A stretch of DNA of 64,000 nt, taken from NCBI RefSeq assembly GCF_029227915.1, contig NC_079887.1:20641650-20705649 (forward strand). The letters are read 5' to 3'. A model generated the notes under the pieces. The model had not been told where the DNA came from. It saw nothing but the letters and a program-made list of their open reading frames with translations, and did not search any database. The DNA comes from Hydractinia symbiolongicarpus (lineage: Eukaryota > Cnidaria > Hydrozoa > Anthoathecata > Hydractiniidae). Of this stretch, positions 37,290 to 51,700 are shown piece by piece (positions within the stretch are counted from its first letter, which is position 1; every line of letters begins with the position of its first letter). The position numbers and the translations under genes were made by a program.

Positions 37290-38093
37290 TTAATGATTAT
37301 CCCAGGATCTACAAAAACAGTTGCTTGTAGTTTTTTCTCAGTTTTTTTTACTGCCTCCCTAGCAATGCCATCTTTTATTGCAATATTGTTTGAATTTCTC
37401 TTGCTGAATTATTTATCATACCAAGTTATATCAGGTTTCTTATTTTCCTCAGATGCAATAGATACATGTGAAAACCTGATGACAATTCGAGGCTGTGATT
37501 CTGCATTTTCTTTGTCCAAATTTTTGAATTAGATTGTGTCTTAGTTGCATTGTATCATTTATTTTCTTTTGTGTTAATATGTAGATGCAAAATCTTTTTC
37601 GTCTTCTGGTTTGTCCATGTTGTATTTATTGTGCCTGGTTGTAAATTGTATCTGGTAACACAGATGATTCCATGCTGTCTCTCTTGCGTTTCTTACTCAG
37701 ATGCACAATCTTTAAATGTTTTATGCAATTTTTTTCTCATATTTTCCTGTGTTTGGTTGCTCGTAAGATAGTGAAAATGCTTGAAGTGCTTATTATAATT
37801 ATTCTCCTTAGCATCTATAGCTGGGGTGTTGCGAAGGCCATTTTTTTATTGGTTGCATAGTTTGGAGGATTTCAGTTGCAGAAGTATCATTCCACACAGA
37901 CAATTCACAATTAGGTTTAGTAACACCACTGGAAACAGCTGCCTCCCTTGATCAGGGTTTTTGACAGCAGGCAACAAAGAGGATGGTCTATGCAGCTTGT
38001 TGTTTTTTACCTGTTTAAAGGCTGCAAAAAAGAGCGCTTTCTAGCATTACTTCTATCTTTCTTTTTGCAAAAACCCATAGCCCAAGTAGACAT
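37290..38093 (-). pseudogene. Decayed coding remnant of unknown family
   Basis: On the minus strand several adjacent stretches read like protein but are split by frameshifts and stops. 38011-38093 begins with ATG and ends at a GTAAAA donor. About 37808-37930 continues in phase from a TTTCCAG acceptor (reads GVTKPNCELSVWNDTSA). Past a run of seven A (37841-37847, T on the plus strand) the frame shifts and reads AIDAKENNYNKHFKHFHYL. A further shift gives SKKRKRDSMESS, and 37292-37530 reads AESQPRIVIRFSHVS with one stop. The Lys/Glu/Asn-rich composition is unlike the random frames nearby. I do not recognise the family. It may be an old transposon protein, a dead gene, or a live gene with unfound exons. 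Confidence 0.35.
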
Positions 38094-38774
38094 TTTAAAA
38101 TTATTCACAAAATTAAACTTACTTGAAATAATTTACTCTTCTTTTTCTTCTCTAAAGTTTGTTTCATAGGTTTTATCGTGTTTAAGGGGCTTTGTTTTGC
38201 CATCTGGGAGATAACATCAAACTGGATACTGGATTTAATTCGAACAAAAATTATACCACATAATGGTGTCTTTTGACGAGAATGCATGTTGTAAACACAG
38301 GAAAATGTGGCTTAGTATTTGCCTTATTATTTTGTTTTTTATCCATGAATGTGAAAATAATATTTCTCAACTTTCTATAAAAAGGACAAGATAAACTTTT
38401 TTAAAGTGGGAGGTAACCCCCATTAATTATTTTTTTTGCAGTTAAATGTCAATATTAAATGATATTGTTGCAACAACCATGTCAACTATTTCATTTTTAA
38501 ATCACAAATAAAAATTAACACAACTCTGGCCTTTCTAAGAGGGTGTTACAAATATGTGATGTAAGAGAGTCACTTGAGCTCTAAAAATAGGGTTAGAAAA
38601 TAAAAGCTAAAAAAAGTGCAAAAAATTGTGTCCTACTATCCAACCATCACTGCACGCCATTAAACAATATTTATTGTTAACTTGCATGCCGCGTTTAATT
38701 AAAGCTTCTGTGTACCATTTTAAACTAGTTTTCAGGACCCTTTGCACTCACAGCTGAAATATTTTTTGTTGCTT

Positions 38775-38865
38775 TAGTCCTTCTGACTTTGAATGTCAAA
38801 AATTACAGTCTAAAAATAAGGTTGTTCGGGTGACTCTAACAACAAATATTTGTGAGGTCCTCCTT
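38775..38865 (+). repeat. Dispersed repeat copy, partner of 30700-30785
   Basis: Both segments share TCGGGTGA(T/C)TCTAACA and AAATATTTGTGA in the same order and spacing, preceded by a similar TCAAAAAT block, with clear divergence. They are remnants of an unnamed interspersed repeat. Confidence 0.5.
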
Positions 38866-39217
38866 ATTTACGTCAGTACTCTCGAAATTTACTAAACGTC
38901 CATGCCAATGTTTTAAGAAAAAGAAACGCAGGCTGAAAAATAAAATATTATTTGCAGAAAAGAACAAACTTAAATTGTAGAGGATGCGCCTGATATTAAT
39001 TTGCAGTAACATGTGTGATTGTTGTACATGTGTGTGCCTACTATGTTTTTGGGTGAACAAAAGTACAAAAAAACCTTTATGAGGTATATACACGAAAAAG
39101 TTTAATTAATTTTATGAATTCTACAGAGATGTGGCTTTGTATTGTTAGGCAGACAAAATTTATTTATACTTTAACATGCATCTAATTTATTTATTGTATT
39201 TTATGGAAAGTTAAAAT

Positions 39218-42200
39218 ATGGACATGGAGATAATTGCACAAGAATGCTACGGTTCTGAACAAAATGTATGCGTTGTAAACAATGAAGGGATACTTGTTGC
39301 CAGAAAGGTATTATCTAACACAACAAGGTCTTCAATCGCTACATCTGTAAAGAAATTTTTCGTGGTGAGTTTATCTTATATTAACTAAACATTTTCATGA
39401 AAAATTTTATTTATAGTTTTTCTATTTTGCTTTTGTTTTAGAAAAAAATTTAGGTACTCACCTAACCTACAAAATATAAGAAGTATAGCTCAAAGCACAA
39501 AATGCCTTATTTATGTTCATTACCTTTCTTTATCATTTAAATTTGTATTATTAATTCTGTTGCATTAGAATAATACATTTCAACTTTGCAATATCTCACT
39601 TTTGGTTTGTACATATTCCTCCTAATCAAGATACCAGAATGGGAAAAGAGACTTCTTGTTCCACTTGTTTCCCTTAAATAAACTGACTTCTCTATTAAAG
39701 GGGAAAAGAGGCCAATAAACGAAAAAAATTGTTAAAATGATGATGCAATAACAGAAACAGGCTTTTTATCATCTTAGATACTTGTAGATCTCCTTTAGTT
39801 TTCTCAATATACATTTTTTTATATAGCATCTGATTTTGGTCTGTCCATGCACAAAGAATTTGAAAACATTCTGAACACCCCATCTAAACAAAAAAAACAA
39901 CATAATGAAATAATTAAAGACAATATTATTGTTTTTTCCACAAGTAGTTCAAAGTTAAATTAATTTTTCGTACATTGGTTTAAATTCCTGATTGTGAATT
40001 TTAATTGAAACTTGCTCTTCGTAAGTTTCACACCACACCAAAACAATGAAAATAAAATTTTATCTTTATTATAGAGTGCTTTTCTACCACAAGGATACCC
40101 TGATAGTGTGAGCAAGGATTATTTACAATATCAGCTTTGGGACACTTTACAGGTAATCAATCTTTTTTTCTAAAGAATTTCTACTACAGCAGGTGCTATC
40201 GTTTTACTGCCCTAAAAATGTTTATTTAACTTGTGTGTGTATATTATCGTTCTAAAAAATGACCATTGTTTAAAAGCATTTTAAGTGTTAAATTTTTTTA
40301 CTTCCATCTTGCTATAATATATTTGTAGTTTATGTGCTTATGTTGGTTATAGGCATTTTGCTCTTCTATCACCGGTACTCTAGCGACACAAGCTGTATTG
40401 AAGGGATATGGAGTGGGTGATAAAACAGCTACCGCAGCCGCGGCTACTATTACATGGATGGTAAAAGATGGCACAGGCATGATTGGAAGGATTATTTTTG
40501 CTTGGTTAAAAGGGTATTTTTCCCATATATTTTCCACTTTTATTTTTTAATAAATTTCTTGATCTTATTTTGGTTGCTTTTAGAACACAACTTGACTGTG
40601 ATGCAAAACGCTGGCGGTTAGTACTTTCTTTCAGTTTATAGTCATGGCAAAGTTCTTAAAAGTATAGATATTATTTTAAAATTAAGTCACTGGATGCATT
40701 AACTTTCAGTAGGCACATGTTAAAAGAAATTAGGTTATGTTTTTTTTCAAGAAGAAATCAAATTTTTTGCACTTTTGTTACCTTTAAATGTATTACTGTT
40801 ATTTTTATAGTCTTTATGCAGACATTCTCAATGACATTGCTATTCTGCTCGATTTGATAGCACCCGTTTTTAAAACATACTTTTTGTTTATTGCTTGTCT
40901 GTCAAGCATCTCAAGGGTTAGTGAACTTTCACTTATGTCCATGCATTGACAACCACTTTTTGTAGATAAATTTAATTTTTCATATTCTATAGTCCATTGT
41001 AGGTGTTGCAGGTGGTGCTACAAGAGCAGCTTTAACGTTGCATCAAGCAAGACGTGACAATATGGCTGATGTGTCTGCCAAGGATGGAAGTCAGGTCTGT
41101 AAACAAAAATGCCAACAATTAAGTATAAAGTTTTTTTACTATTTAAGTATTTTTTACTGAAAATATTTTTTGACATTTACACATTTTAATTGTGACTACA
41201 AGAAGAAAAACTTACTTATTGAACATTATTATTTTGTTTGTCAGGAAACACTTGTTAATCTCATGGCGCTTGTTGCAGGTTTCATAATCACACCTCTAGT
41301 TGCAGATAATCAAATGTGGGTAAAAAAAAGGCTCTGTGTTTTATTATTAAGGCTTATTAATATTGTTTATTTGTGGTTATATTGCAAATATGATTGTATG
41401 GATTGACTGAGATGCCTGCACTTATCCTACAAAAATTATGGCCTGGCAAACAATTGAATAAATTCAAGTTGCTCTAATTTACCTAAACATTGTTTAACCT
41501 GCACGAAAAACCATGCACATAAAAATTGACCCTGTCAATTTCATGCTACTAGATCTCATGAGACTTAATGGTTAAGCTATTTATTCTATTTATTCTTTTC
41601 TTCTCATTGTGGATAAACCAGATTTAATCTCTCATCTTCCTGTAACTAAAAGTCTATAAGATAAACAGTGTTTTTATGTAGCCATGATAAACGAGTGTAA
41701 TTGCTTTCATGTTATAATTCATACCCTGTCACTCTTTATTATTCAAATTTGAAATAGAGTGTCAGATTATTGATCCCTGTTGTTGTTCCATTTTGTCCTG
41801 GTCTCTTGCTATTTTCAATGGCTCTGACAACATAGTAAGATCTTGTACCGGTGACAAAAATTAAATATACTAAGAGGCGATTGTTGAATTTGAATTTAAT
41901 TCAAATATTTCTCATTGTTTTTTGGAGGTTTTTTTGCTACCATTAAACGGTAGCAAAAAGTCAATCTTAAAATTAATTTCAAACTCATAACTTCAAACTA
42001 ATTTAAAACAACTCATATTTGATTTAATTTAAACTATAAAATGTTGAAAACCAAAATAAAAAACATTCAAATGATGTATATGGTTTTGTTTGCGCTCTAG
42101 TGTTTTCTATTTTTGTTATACAATAATAAAATAAACTTCAAAGTGGTCAGAGAAGCATACTCTCTCAACAGGAAGAAATATTTTTAAGCACAAAAAAATA

Positions 42201-44432
42201 TTACTTATTACCCTTATATTTTATAGTAAAAACCTATTTATAATCAAAATGGTGTATCTGAAATGCGTGGCTGTTGATGATCTCTAAAATGTAGTCGTTG
42301 GAAAGGCTGTTTTAGCCAATTTAAAACACAAAATTCCTAAATTTTTCCATTGACGCCAAGTTGTGCTGTTGCCTAGGTAGACCAACTCAATGTTACAGTA
42401 AAAACGGTAGCAGCTACCTGCAATAATCCCTGTTCTATGATCATGTTATTGCAAATAAAAATTAATACAACTGATATTAAGGTGCACAAATAACATACAT
42501 GTGCCTATGTGGTTTGGAATTTTGCAAAATCAGGTACAAGATTTTAAATTTTTAAAGTCCTCTAATTGCCAAGCAACTCCTAATTTTTATAGGCTGAAAA
42601 TTCTTTTGAATAAGAATTGTAATTCAACTTGTGGTGTTTCGATCAATAAAGAATGTTTATGCCTCTTGCTAGCAAAAAGGTTTAGGAAGATAAAGAATCT
42701 ATTGTAGCATTAATAAATTTTATTATAATAAACCTGCAGGAAAAAGAAAAAAGCAGAAGATTTAATAATATATTCTGCAACTTTGTAATTTATATAGGTT
42801 GGTTTGGATTTTGTTCTCTATCTTTACATCTCTTCACCTGCTGTCCAATTATAAAGCAGTTTCTACTGTTGTCATGGAAACAATAAATTTGCCCAGATTT
42901 TATATACTTCTTAACAATTACTTGAGAAACAATGACATCCTATCACCAGACGAAGTTGCAAAGTTGGACCCTGTACTTAGCCGTAAGTCTACAAATTTAT
43001 ATCCACTCAATGAAACATGTATGTTGTAATAGTAATTTGATCCAACCTTTTTATGGTTGATTTTTTCCTCCTCAAATTTTGCTTGTATTTGTATTAGCTA
43101 GGTTATCCATAGTATTTGCTTTATATTGTGCTTGTGACTTTGCTGGGAGTAAATACTTTTAATGTACATAATGGTGGGGATATTTTTCTCTAGCAGAACC
43201 ATGCTAATGTTATTCTTTCAAAATTTCTGTAGGTCCGGGTTATACTAGCAGTATAAATATCGGTGTTCCTTTAACATATGCAGTTAAAAGGTATGTTTAT
43301 AATAATGTGGTAAGGGTGGAAGAATAAAAAATTTACTAACACCCAATAACAACATTTTCACACTACTTGGTACACTAAATAAGTTATTTCTTTTCTTTAT
43401 TAGCCATGATGATTTTGCATATGCCATGTCGCCCAATTTATTCAAAACAACATACATTATAGGATACAACAAAACAACAAGTAAGTTTAAAAACGTTTTC
43501 GTATAGTAGCACAAAGTTAAACAAACAAAATTAATATTCTCTGAGTTTTTACTGATATTCTTTTTAATAAAAATTTCACATTTTTATCTTTTTATTATGT
43601 TTTTCTTTCGTAGGAACTGTTAATATCGTGTTGCATAAAGGTATTAGTGATCAAGATATACGAAAAAGTTGTTTTCATGCATTGCTTTTAGACACACTCA
43701 TGCATAATCATAAACAGGTCTGTTTTATATTTAACAAATGCTGTGCTAACCAGTCTCTGCCACTTGTTAGCTACATTACTTATACAATTTCATTTATTTA
43801 GACTGAAAAATTTACGACAGAAATTCAAAGCAGAATTTTCGGTAAGTTTGGAAGTTCTTTTTACAGCAGGTTTTTATGTTTATTTTTCTTATAATTGGTA
43901 CAACTAAGAATCTTGAATTTTTTCAATAACAAGACCTTATTTTTTACTGAGGTTGTGATATATTTTTATGATATTCCGTAGAAAACATCAACTAATATAT
44001 ATCCAGGAAATACTGAAACAAGTGTGTTAAATTTACGTCCCTGTCAAAAAATTGAAACCTGTCAGAGGATTCACATATCTTAAGGTGTCTCAAATTATCT
44101 TTTTTATGACTTAAATTAAAGGTTGACAGTACCTAGCTCTTTTTCATTAGTAACAAGCTTTATAATAATTTCTTTCTGGTTTAAAATAGCATGCTTAGTT
44201 TTAAATTTTATAGTACAAGTTAATATTATATATGTTATAATGGTTATATTGTATAATTCCAGGTATAAACATGCACACAAATGTATGGAACATAATTAAT
44301 GATACAAAAAAGTTTGTGGATGATATTTATCTAAGTTTTGAGAAAGGTTTAGAAGCAAAAGGTTGGGACCTATCACGATGCCATTTGGGGCTTGATGAAT
44401 GGAGAATTGAATGGAACAAGAAAACATTGTAA
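39218..44432 (+). CDS. RUSF1: RUS1-family protein (DUF647), RUSF1/C16orf58 orthologue, 13 exons
   Basis: Exons: 39218-39364, 40075-40152, 40353-40513, 40584-40616, 40811-40916, 40993-41094, 41245-41315, 42798-42982, 43233-43290, 43404-43480, 43614-43717, 43802-43841, 44263-44432. All are GT-AG and in frame; 1332 nt, 443 aa, close to the usual animal length. The DUF647 core is recognised from FLPQGYPDSVSKDYLQYQLWD, continuing through KDGTGMIGRI, YADILNDIA, SIVGVAGGATRAA and HLLSNYKAVS. It ends in a family-typical Trp-rich C-terminus (LGLDEWRIEW). The plant relatives RUS1/RUS2 act in UV-B-sensitive root development linked to vitamin B6 balance; the animal protein is a predicted membrane protein of poorly known role. 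The start at 39218 is used because an ATG 16 bases upstream meets a stop after three codons. BRAP follows 1.3 kb downstream on the same strand. Confidence 0.93.
41316..42797. other. Intron 7 of RUSF1
   Basis: The largest RUSF1 intron (1482 bp), with donor GTGGGT and acceptor TATATAG. It is AT-rich with a small hairpin near 41933-41960 (TTTTTGCTACC paired with GGTAGCAAAAA). The open frame 42501-42707 has no recognisable domain. Confidence 0.5.
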
Positions 44433-45754
44433 ATTGTTTCAGAATATACTATTTATATCACCAGAACAACAGCATCATCATTGTTTTTCTAAGCTTAATG
44501 CTCTTTTTTCCATGCAAGCATAGGTTTGACCATGTATGTACCATCTATATTAATGTTCTGTGTTAGTTTTGAACTCAATTCCTCTGCAGAAAAACTGGCT
44601 TTATTACCTCCTGTCAAGTCTGGCCTACCTCAAAAAAATATTTTCCCCTAGCAACTATAAGGTGGAAATGAAATATGGAGTTGCTTATAAAAACTATGCA
44701 ATGAGATCTCTAAAAGAGCAATTTTACAAAGGCTTACATGTAATTTTTAAAATTTTAAAATACTTAAATTGTTCAATGATGTTAAAATAGTCACCAAGAT
44801 AAACAGAAAGATAAATTTTGATTGCTTTGATTAGTTGGGTTAATAAGCTACATACTGTCTTCATATTTCAGTCTTACTGGTAAGCAAAGTATGAGTGTTT
44901 TGTTTAGGCAACAAAATTTAGCCTTACCTTTTTATACTTTAAAACCATGCAAGGTACAAATATCTAAAGTGGTGAGGTGTTAGCAGTGACCGAAAAAAGA
45001 CTTTAAAACGACATTCAATTTATCATAAGTTATACAAGAAACGCAAATGTATGACCCTTTGAATTATATTTAGCTTTGATTATGACATTTATTTGTAGTT
45101 TCGGTACAGAAAAAAAAGATAAAATATTCAAACGACCTAACCAAAGTTTAAAACAAACTTTCAATGTTTATGTTATGAATATGCGAAAGTTATTCAGAAA
45201 GTTATTTAGAAAGTAATGCTTGTAATTAGCTTTGACTTACTGAATTTTATGTACTCTCCTACGTTATTCTTTTCTTACAAAAAATCTTTGATATTCATTG
45301 ACTCGTATTTATGCAATTTTGTGTTTGTCATTTTGACTTTGCGAGAAAAACTTGTTTGGCATGCTCAAAAGTTGGCATAATATATAACGTTGTCTGCAAA
45401 TTGAACCTTCAAATTAAAAATCAAAAATTGTTTTTACTCTTCTTTACTCTGGACTTTATTTTGTGTTGAGTAAGTTTTAGAAACATTGTGATTGTTAAAG
45501 CTTTTAAGCTTTCTTCTTGATAGTTGATTCTAGGGTTCTTTTAATATTATAACTGGCAGCATCTTTGTTAAGAACATGAAAATAGGACACAATAAACACT
45601 GACGTTAAAATGTGTATAGAAATAAATTTAATATTTTTGTTTAAAAATTTTGTTTAGTAACTGTACATGTTTGTAACTTCACTCTCGTTTACATCAGTTT
45701 AATTAAATAAAATTTTATGGGGAAGAATGATGTTGCTGATGAAACAAATTTGTG
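44433..45754. other. Interval between RUSF1 and BRAP
   Basis: It contains the RUSF1 3' UTR and BRAP promoter/5' UTR, without a clear AATAAA close to the RUSF1 stop. An open frame at 44560-44790 looks partly protein-like (EMKYGVAYKNYAMRSLKEQF) but I do not recognise it and see no exon borders around it. Confidence 0.4.
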
Positions 45755-48700
45755 ATGAGAGTATCTTTGGTTGTGCTTCGATTAGAAGTAGCTGAAGGTT
45801 ATCAACCTCTGGAAACATTATCGTTTAAAGCAGGTTTGTTTCTTTTTTTGTCTTAATGATATGGATGTACAGTGGGTCGGTTGGTCAGAGGGGAAAGCTG
45901 TAATCTGTTTAGGGTGAAAATATAAATCCGCTTAGGCAGAAAAACAATAAAAAAGATCCTTCATTTGAATTTGGATGACGTAAGCAATGTCCCCTTACTA
46001 AAAAATTTTCTTTTTTGGAAATTTATTAGGTTGTTGCTTCTATTATGCAGAGCTTAAATTTTCAATCATTCATTAAAAATAAATCGCAGATCAAGATGTT
46101 GTATAAAATTGTGTACTTTTGTGGAACAGTTAAATGGATATTGGGGTTTAGAGGTATTTTGATGACATCATCATCCAGCTTTAAGGAACTTACCCAATTT
46201 AGTCTCATTGGCTCCTAGTTACACACGTGGAAGATCATATTGGGTATTTTCAGCCGTTTTAAAGATTTAAGGGCTTAAAGATAAAATTGCAATGCAATAG
46301 CTTTACCAATTTTAAAAATGCTATTGACACAAGTTTAATGCAAAGACCTCATGTTGTAATGTTTAAAAGTTAGCGGCCACATCAAAGGAATATGAACATA
46401 TCCACTTTGTCTGTTACGGACACATGGGTCCCTCTTTGTATTATTATTATAAAAACAAGATATTAGGGGGTTAAAGGTTTTTTATGACGTTATCAACCTG
46501 TCTATTCTGGAAAAGTGTGGGTTGCCGACCTTTAGGAAATTGATCCTATTTTGGTCACAAGTGGTCCTAATTTCCCAATGCAGGATATGACATAAGTTAT
46601 TTCCACTTGTTTTCAGGTTATTGGAGGTCAAACTTAAAAGTGCACTGCAATGGCTTCACCAACTTTAATGATATTATTGCCATCAAGCTTAGTAATTAAG
46701 TAATGCTTAAAAAGCTTTAAAACAAATTTTTTGAATTTCCGCATTCTGAAACCAGAATTTTGGTCTGTTTTAGTATTTTCAGTCACAGACAACTTTTAGT
46801 GTTATAAAGTTTTACAATAAAAATTTCTGTTTTGTAATATTTACTTTGGTCTTGACTTGGAATAAATGTCATTTTTGTTTATTTATGGTGAAAATCTGGA
46901 TAGTTCGAAAAATGCTGAATTCAGATATCAAATGTTTTACGTTTTCAGAAAAATATCTTGCTGATTCAGCACTAAAGAATATAACGAAAGCGACAAGTGA
47001 TTTAAGTCTAACATTACAATCTGAGCCAGTAGAAGTCCCAAATAACTTCAAAGACATTCCAGAGCTTCATATTGGTAAAAGAAAATACCATGACATTGCA
47101 GTGACTACTTACAACCAAGGTATGAGATATATTTTAAATTTTTTACTTATAACAATTATTTACCTAGAATAGTCTCTTGAGTTTCTAATGGTACTGGTAT
47201 CTAAGGGTTCTCTACAGGAGATTCTTGTGCATTTAAAGCTCCCATAAGTTATAGAAGCTGTGCAAGCTCAGCATCTGCTTTTCTAATTTTAATTTTTCAC
47301 ATTGGCAAAAAATTGCTGATGTGATATGTTATTCACCCGCCTGCCTGCTTACTTCACACGTCAACGTCCATAATTGCCGACATGAATGCTAAGCAGAGAG
47401 GATTGTATCAACTATTATCTCTGGCATGACTTGACTATGTGATCAAACCAACACATTCTGCACTGAAAGTGTGAGCACCAATCAATTTAGTTCTTTAATT
47501 TTTTTTGCTAAACTAAAGTATTGACATATCACACAATTGAAATAATCTTTAGTTGACATGTATTAACAATGTATAATATGCAAGAAATAATTTTTAATCT
47601 ATTTACTAGAAATGGATTTGGATGAAAATCCTCCACTCACAGATGAATGCAGATTAAGAGAGCAACGCATTAGTGAATCTGCTGAAGTGAGTGCAAAGAA
47701 TGTAGCAAAATCGCCACTGACAATACAATACTTTTCTGGTAATCCAACAGTGGAGACAACAAGAGGAATAATGCATTTATATAAAGATGGGTAAAAGATT
47801 AAAGTAGTTTTGTGATTATTTGTCTAAAATTTGTAATTAACATTTTCTTACTTACTGTAATGGTTAATTAAACACCCAGGGCAGGGTTTATTAAATAGAT
47901 TTTTAAAGAGGTCTTTATTCCAGTTCATGTAATAAACTTTTGTATGTGGTCTTTTCTCTTATTAATGGGATTTATATGCACAAACAGGTAGTGCAGCGTG
48001 GAACATATCTTTCTCTGTGTTTTAAATTGTAAAATTTAACATATGTTTTAAATCAGCGCATTTATTGGAGGGATTTGGTAGAGTGGCATTTAGTAGAGTG
48101 AATTCAGTAAAATGGAAATGATTATCAAGGGGCATTTTTTATAAGCTTACAGTAATTTCTTTAATACTCTGGCTTTGATTTATTATTTAGTTTTGGGTTC
48201 AAAATATTTTTTTGAGATTTTCCAGTTCTAGCTGTTATTCTTAGATTGTCATGTTGATTAGACATATTTCCAGTTTTTCTCTGACGTAAAAAAGGTTGTG
48301 AATACGTAGACTTTTTTACAGATAATTTAAAGATGTTGTATTTATTATTTTGTAAATATTTTTAGCCGTCTAACACCTATGGACTCTGACATTTCAAGGA
48401 GTGAATTATTATGCATGCTAGGAGTGCCAGCTAAATTCAACTGTCAGGATTTGCAAAAGTACATTGAACCAGCTCGGTAATATATCATGTATCAGTGATT
48501 TTGTTGTATGAATCTGTTCATCCAATTTGAAAAGCATAAGCTTATTTTTGCCATAAGCCTACATTATATTTAAATTATGTTTTTAGAGACACTATAGAAC
48601 ACATTAAAATAATACGAGACAGCATTCCAAATCAATATATGGTTTTATTAAAATTTAAAGATCAGGTATGGAGTTTTATTTCTAAAATGTATAGTATTTC

Positions 48701-51700
48701 TATGTCCTGATTGTTGTGCAGGAGAATTTTTTTTTGGTGGACACTGTCTCAGTCTTGTATTCTATTTAATATAAATATATTCCACACCAACAATTATTGA
48801 TGACGTACTCAAATGTGCATTATGTTCTATTCCATGTTTTTTTCGTCTGGCACTATCTGTAAATTATTCTGAAAGACTTGACGTTTTTAAACGTTTTTCT
48901 CTTGTTGTGAAAAATGAAAATTATAGCAGCAAAAATTTTTAATATTAACCTAATGTTTTTATTTTTTTATTTATTCAATATTTATAAAGGATTACCAATT
49001 CAGATTATATACAAGTTTATCCGTGTGCAATTCTGTTTGTCAATACGGTTCCTTAATGTTATGCTGTGATAATTCAAGTATTTATTGACTTCTAGTGATA
49101 TGCTTTTACATTTTTAGCAAGGCGCAGATACATTTTATCAAGAATATGAAGGCAGACAATACAACATGCTGGAAACAGAGGTATCAAGATAATTTGTTGT
49201 TGTTGGAAATTAAAATATTCTTGTGCACAGTTTTTTTTAAATGGTTTTTTAAATTGTAGTGTTCACATCTTGTGTATGTATCCAGAGTGGAATCAATGAA
49301 ATCAACGCAAGTAGGAACTTTTCATATTTTAAATTAAACCTTACTTCTGAAAGTAAAGCAAATAACTTGGGATGTGAGGCGAACACAAATAACTAATTAT
49401 TTAACGCGTCAAATCTACATTAATTTTCAAAGGCTAAAACCCAAAAAGTATTTGAATAACTTGAAATAAAAATATAAAATAGCTAAAATGACTAATTAAT
49501 TGCCTGCGCCCAAAATAATGACACAAAAATATGTAACATGATAAAATATGTAACAGAAAAGCCACACAACAACTAGATGCTAATTATAGTTCACATTTTT
49601 ATGTTTCTTATTTGTTGCTTTCTCTCCAGTTGGCTGACTATTCTTCATTGCGGACTGAGGATGTCTGACGATTATAATCTCTTTGTTTATGTAGGTTAAC
49701 ATACCTCTACAGTGAAGACTGTCTCTCTGTTTTATTGGAATGTATTTCAAAGGATTTTCCTCCTTTGTCTCATGATTTTTACCTTTGCAGCTACAGTGGC
49801 TATTTCTATCTCTACAGCCAATTTTTGAGTATTTATTTCTGCGTCTTTCTTTGGTCGAGGAACTTTTTGTTTAATGACGAATTCTATAAGCCTTGCCTTT
49901 TCCCCTTTTACTTTCAAAAGTATTTTGACTTGCCAGTTTTGTAGGGTTTCTGCTGCTTTTTGATTTGCTACCTGTGTTTCCATTGTGTAACTTCTTACTT
50001 TCTAAATCTTCACTCACACAGATTTGTACTCCCTTTTTACATTGAAAACTTTCCTGTGTACATCCAAGAATCCCATAGTCAAGAATAAATGATCAAGGTA
50101 AACCCAAACAGAAAAAACAACCTTATGTGGGAACTATTTTTCATGTAATTGACAAAATCCAAATAAAAAGAGCCCTAAACTAATCTAGCATGTAGGCTTT
50201 TTTTAAGCCAGCCATTTTTTATTTGCCGGGTAATAATTAAAAATTACTGGTTAGCTTGTGAAAAATTACATGGAGGTCGGCGTGAGTTACCCTCTTAATT
50301 TAAACAGAGGAAATACTTGTATTAGCATAACAGACTAGTTGGTAGGATTACATAATTCTCAGTTATTCAGGTATTTTCCCGTCACAACTAGTCAATAAAA
50401 ATATATCGCTTTATTTGCTATTTCATGTGTCCTTAGCATGACTTTATTCTGACAGACAGAATACAGGAGATACGTTATATTGCTTCTTACAATAGCCCTA
50501 TGTTAGAATAAGAATTTCGAGTATATTGGAAATCTAAGAGATACAGCATTTTTTTTCATTATTTTTCAATTTTACACATTGACGTTAAACAACTAATTCA
50601 TTTATACAATTAAGTAAAAAAAGTAAAACATGGAATTATTTAAACAAGTTCTGTATCAAATTAAAAGTTTGTAATCTTGTTCTCACAGCTTTTTTTAGCA
50701 TACCAAAACTTTATGCACCGGGTTACAACAAAATTATCCCTATGTTTCTTCTTAGACCTTTTGAAATCATTTTTCTTTGCTGTATTAAGACGGAATGTAA
50801 AAAACCCATATCACAATGTTTTGGAGACTTTTTGATAATATTTTCTGTTTGACTTTGTGTATTCTCTCCAAATTACTTTTTTTTTCCGTTACAATTCTTA
50901 TTTTGGTTTTAAAACAATGCTTTTAGTTTTTGTCGTTGCTTCTGAATATATGTGGCATAGCGTCTGTCTGTTACATAATATGCTGCTGGCAAAGCTATAA
51001 ATGAAGTAAATGCTATGATTCTTGAGATTGCGTTGAACCTCTCGTACGTTTGTGTACTCATACGTTCTTTGATTATATTCACAATACCATAGGGTAACCA
51101 TATAATGGAAAATGCAATCCAAATTTTTTTCATGATTTTTAATCTCTTCGCGCTCTTCATGGTGTGGGTACTTTGTTTTGATAAATTTTTTTTTCTGAAG
51201 TCTTCGTATTGTTTCAAATAAATTATCACTTTCCTTGTCAGAATGAAAATTATCAAACTGCAGTATACTATCCATGTAACCATGGTGGCGACCGTTACTA
51301 TAGCAGAGGACTGGGTCTGACATTTTTTTCTTTCAATGATAATTTGGCAGATATTGTAAATGAGTGGTGAATTGATTGCCGTTACGAATACTGTGAAACA
51401 CAAAAGAAAGATTGTTTTTTTCTGACGTGATTGCAGTAAAGATATCCCTTTGATTTTGTAGTATCGTACAATAGTTTGACACGTAATGCAATGGTATATT
51501 GCTGAGAAGGAGAAAAATAAGAAGATATTGCTGAAGATGTCCACCAGCAAAAGTCTTGTTTTCCATAAAATATTGACCAGTTCCAACGGCTGCCCTAAAA
51601 TGTACAATGTGGTGTGTATCAAACGTCACGCAGTCTCATAGATCGAAAGCTAATCGGGTTAAAAAGTTGGTAAATTTTTTTATCTTTATTTACATATAAA

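Noticed and set aside
44560-44790. Additional RUSF1 exon
   Set aside because: The RUSF1 frame already ends in the family-typical C-terminus at 44432; the later frame has no acceptor in phase.
49747-49983. Lys/Glu-rich 78-residue minus-strand frame as a retroelement gag fragment
   Set aside because: Composition suggests a coiled coil, but no flanking element, protease or polymerase frames were found; kept only as a remark.
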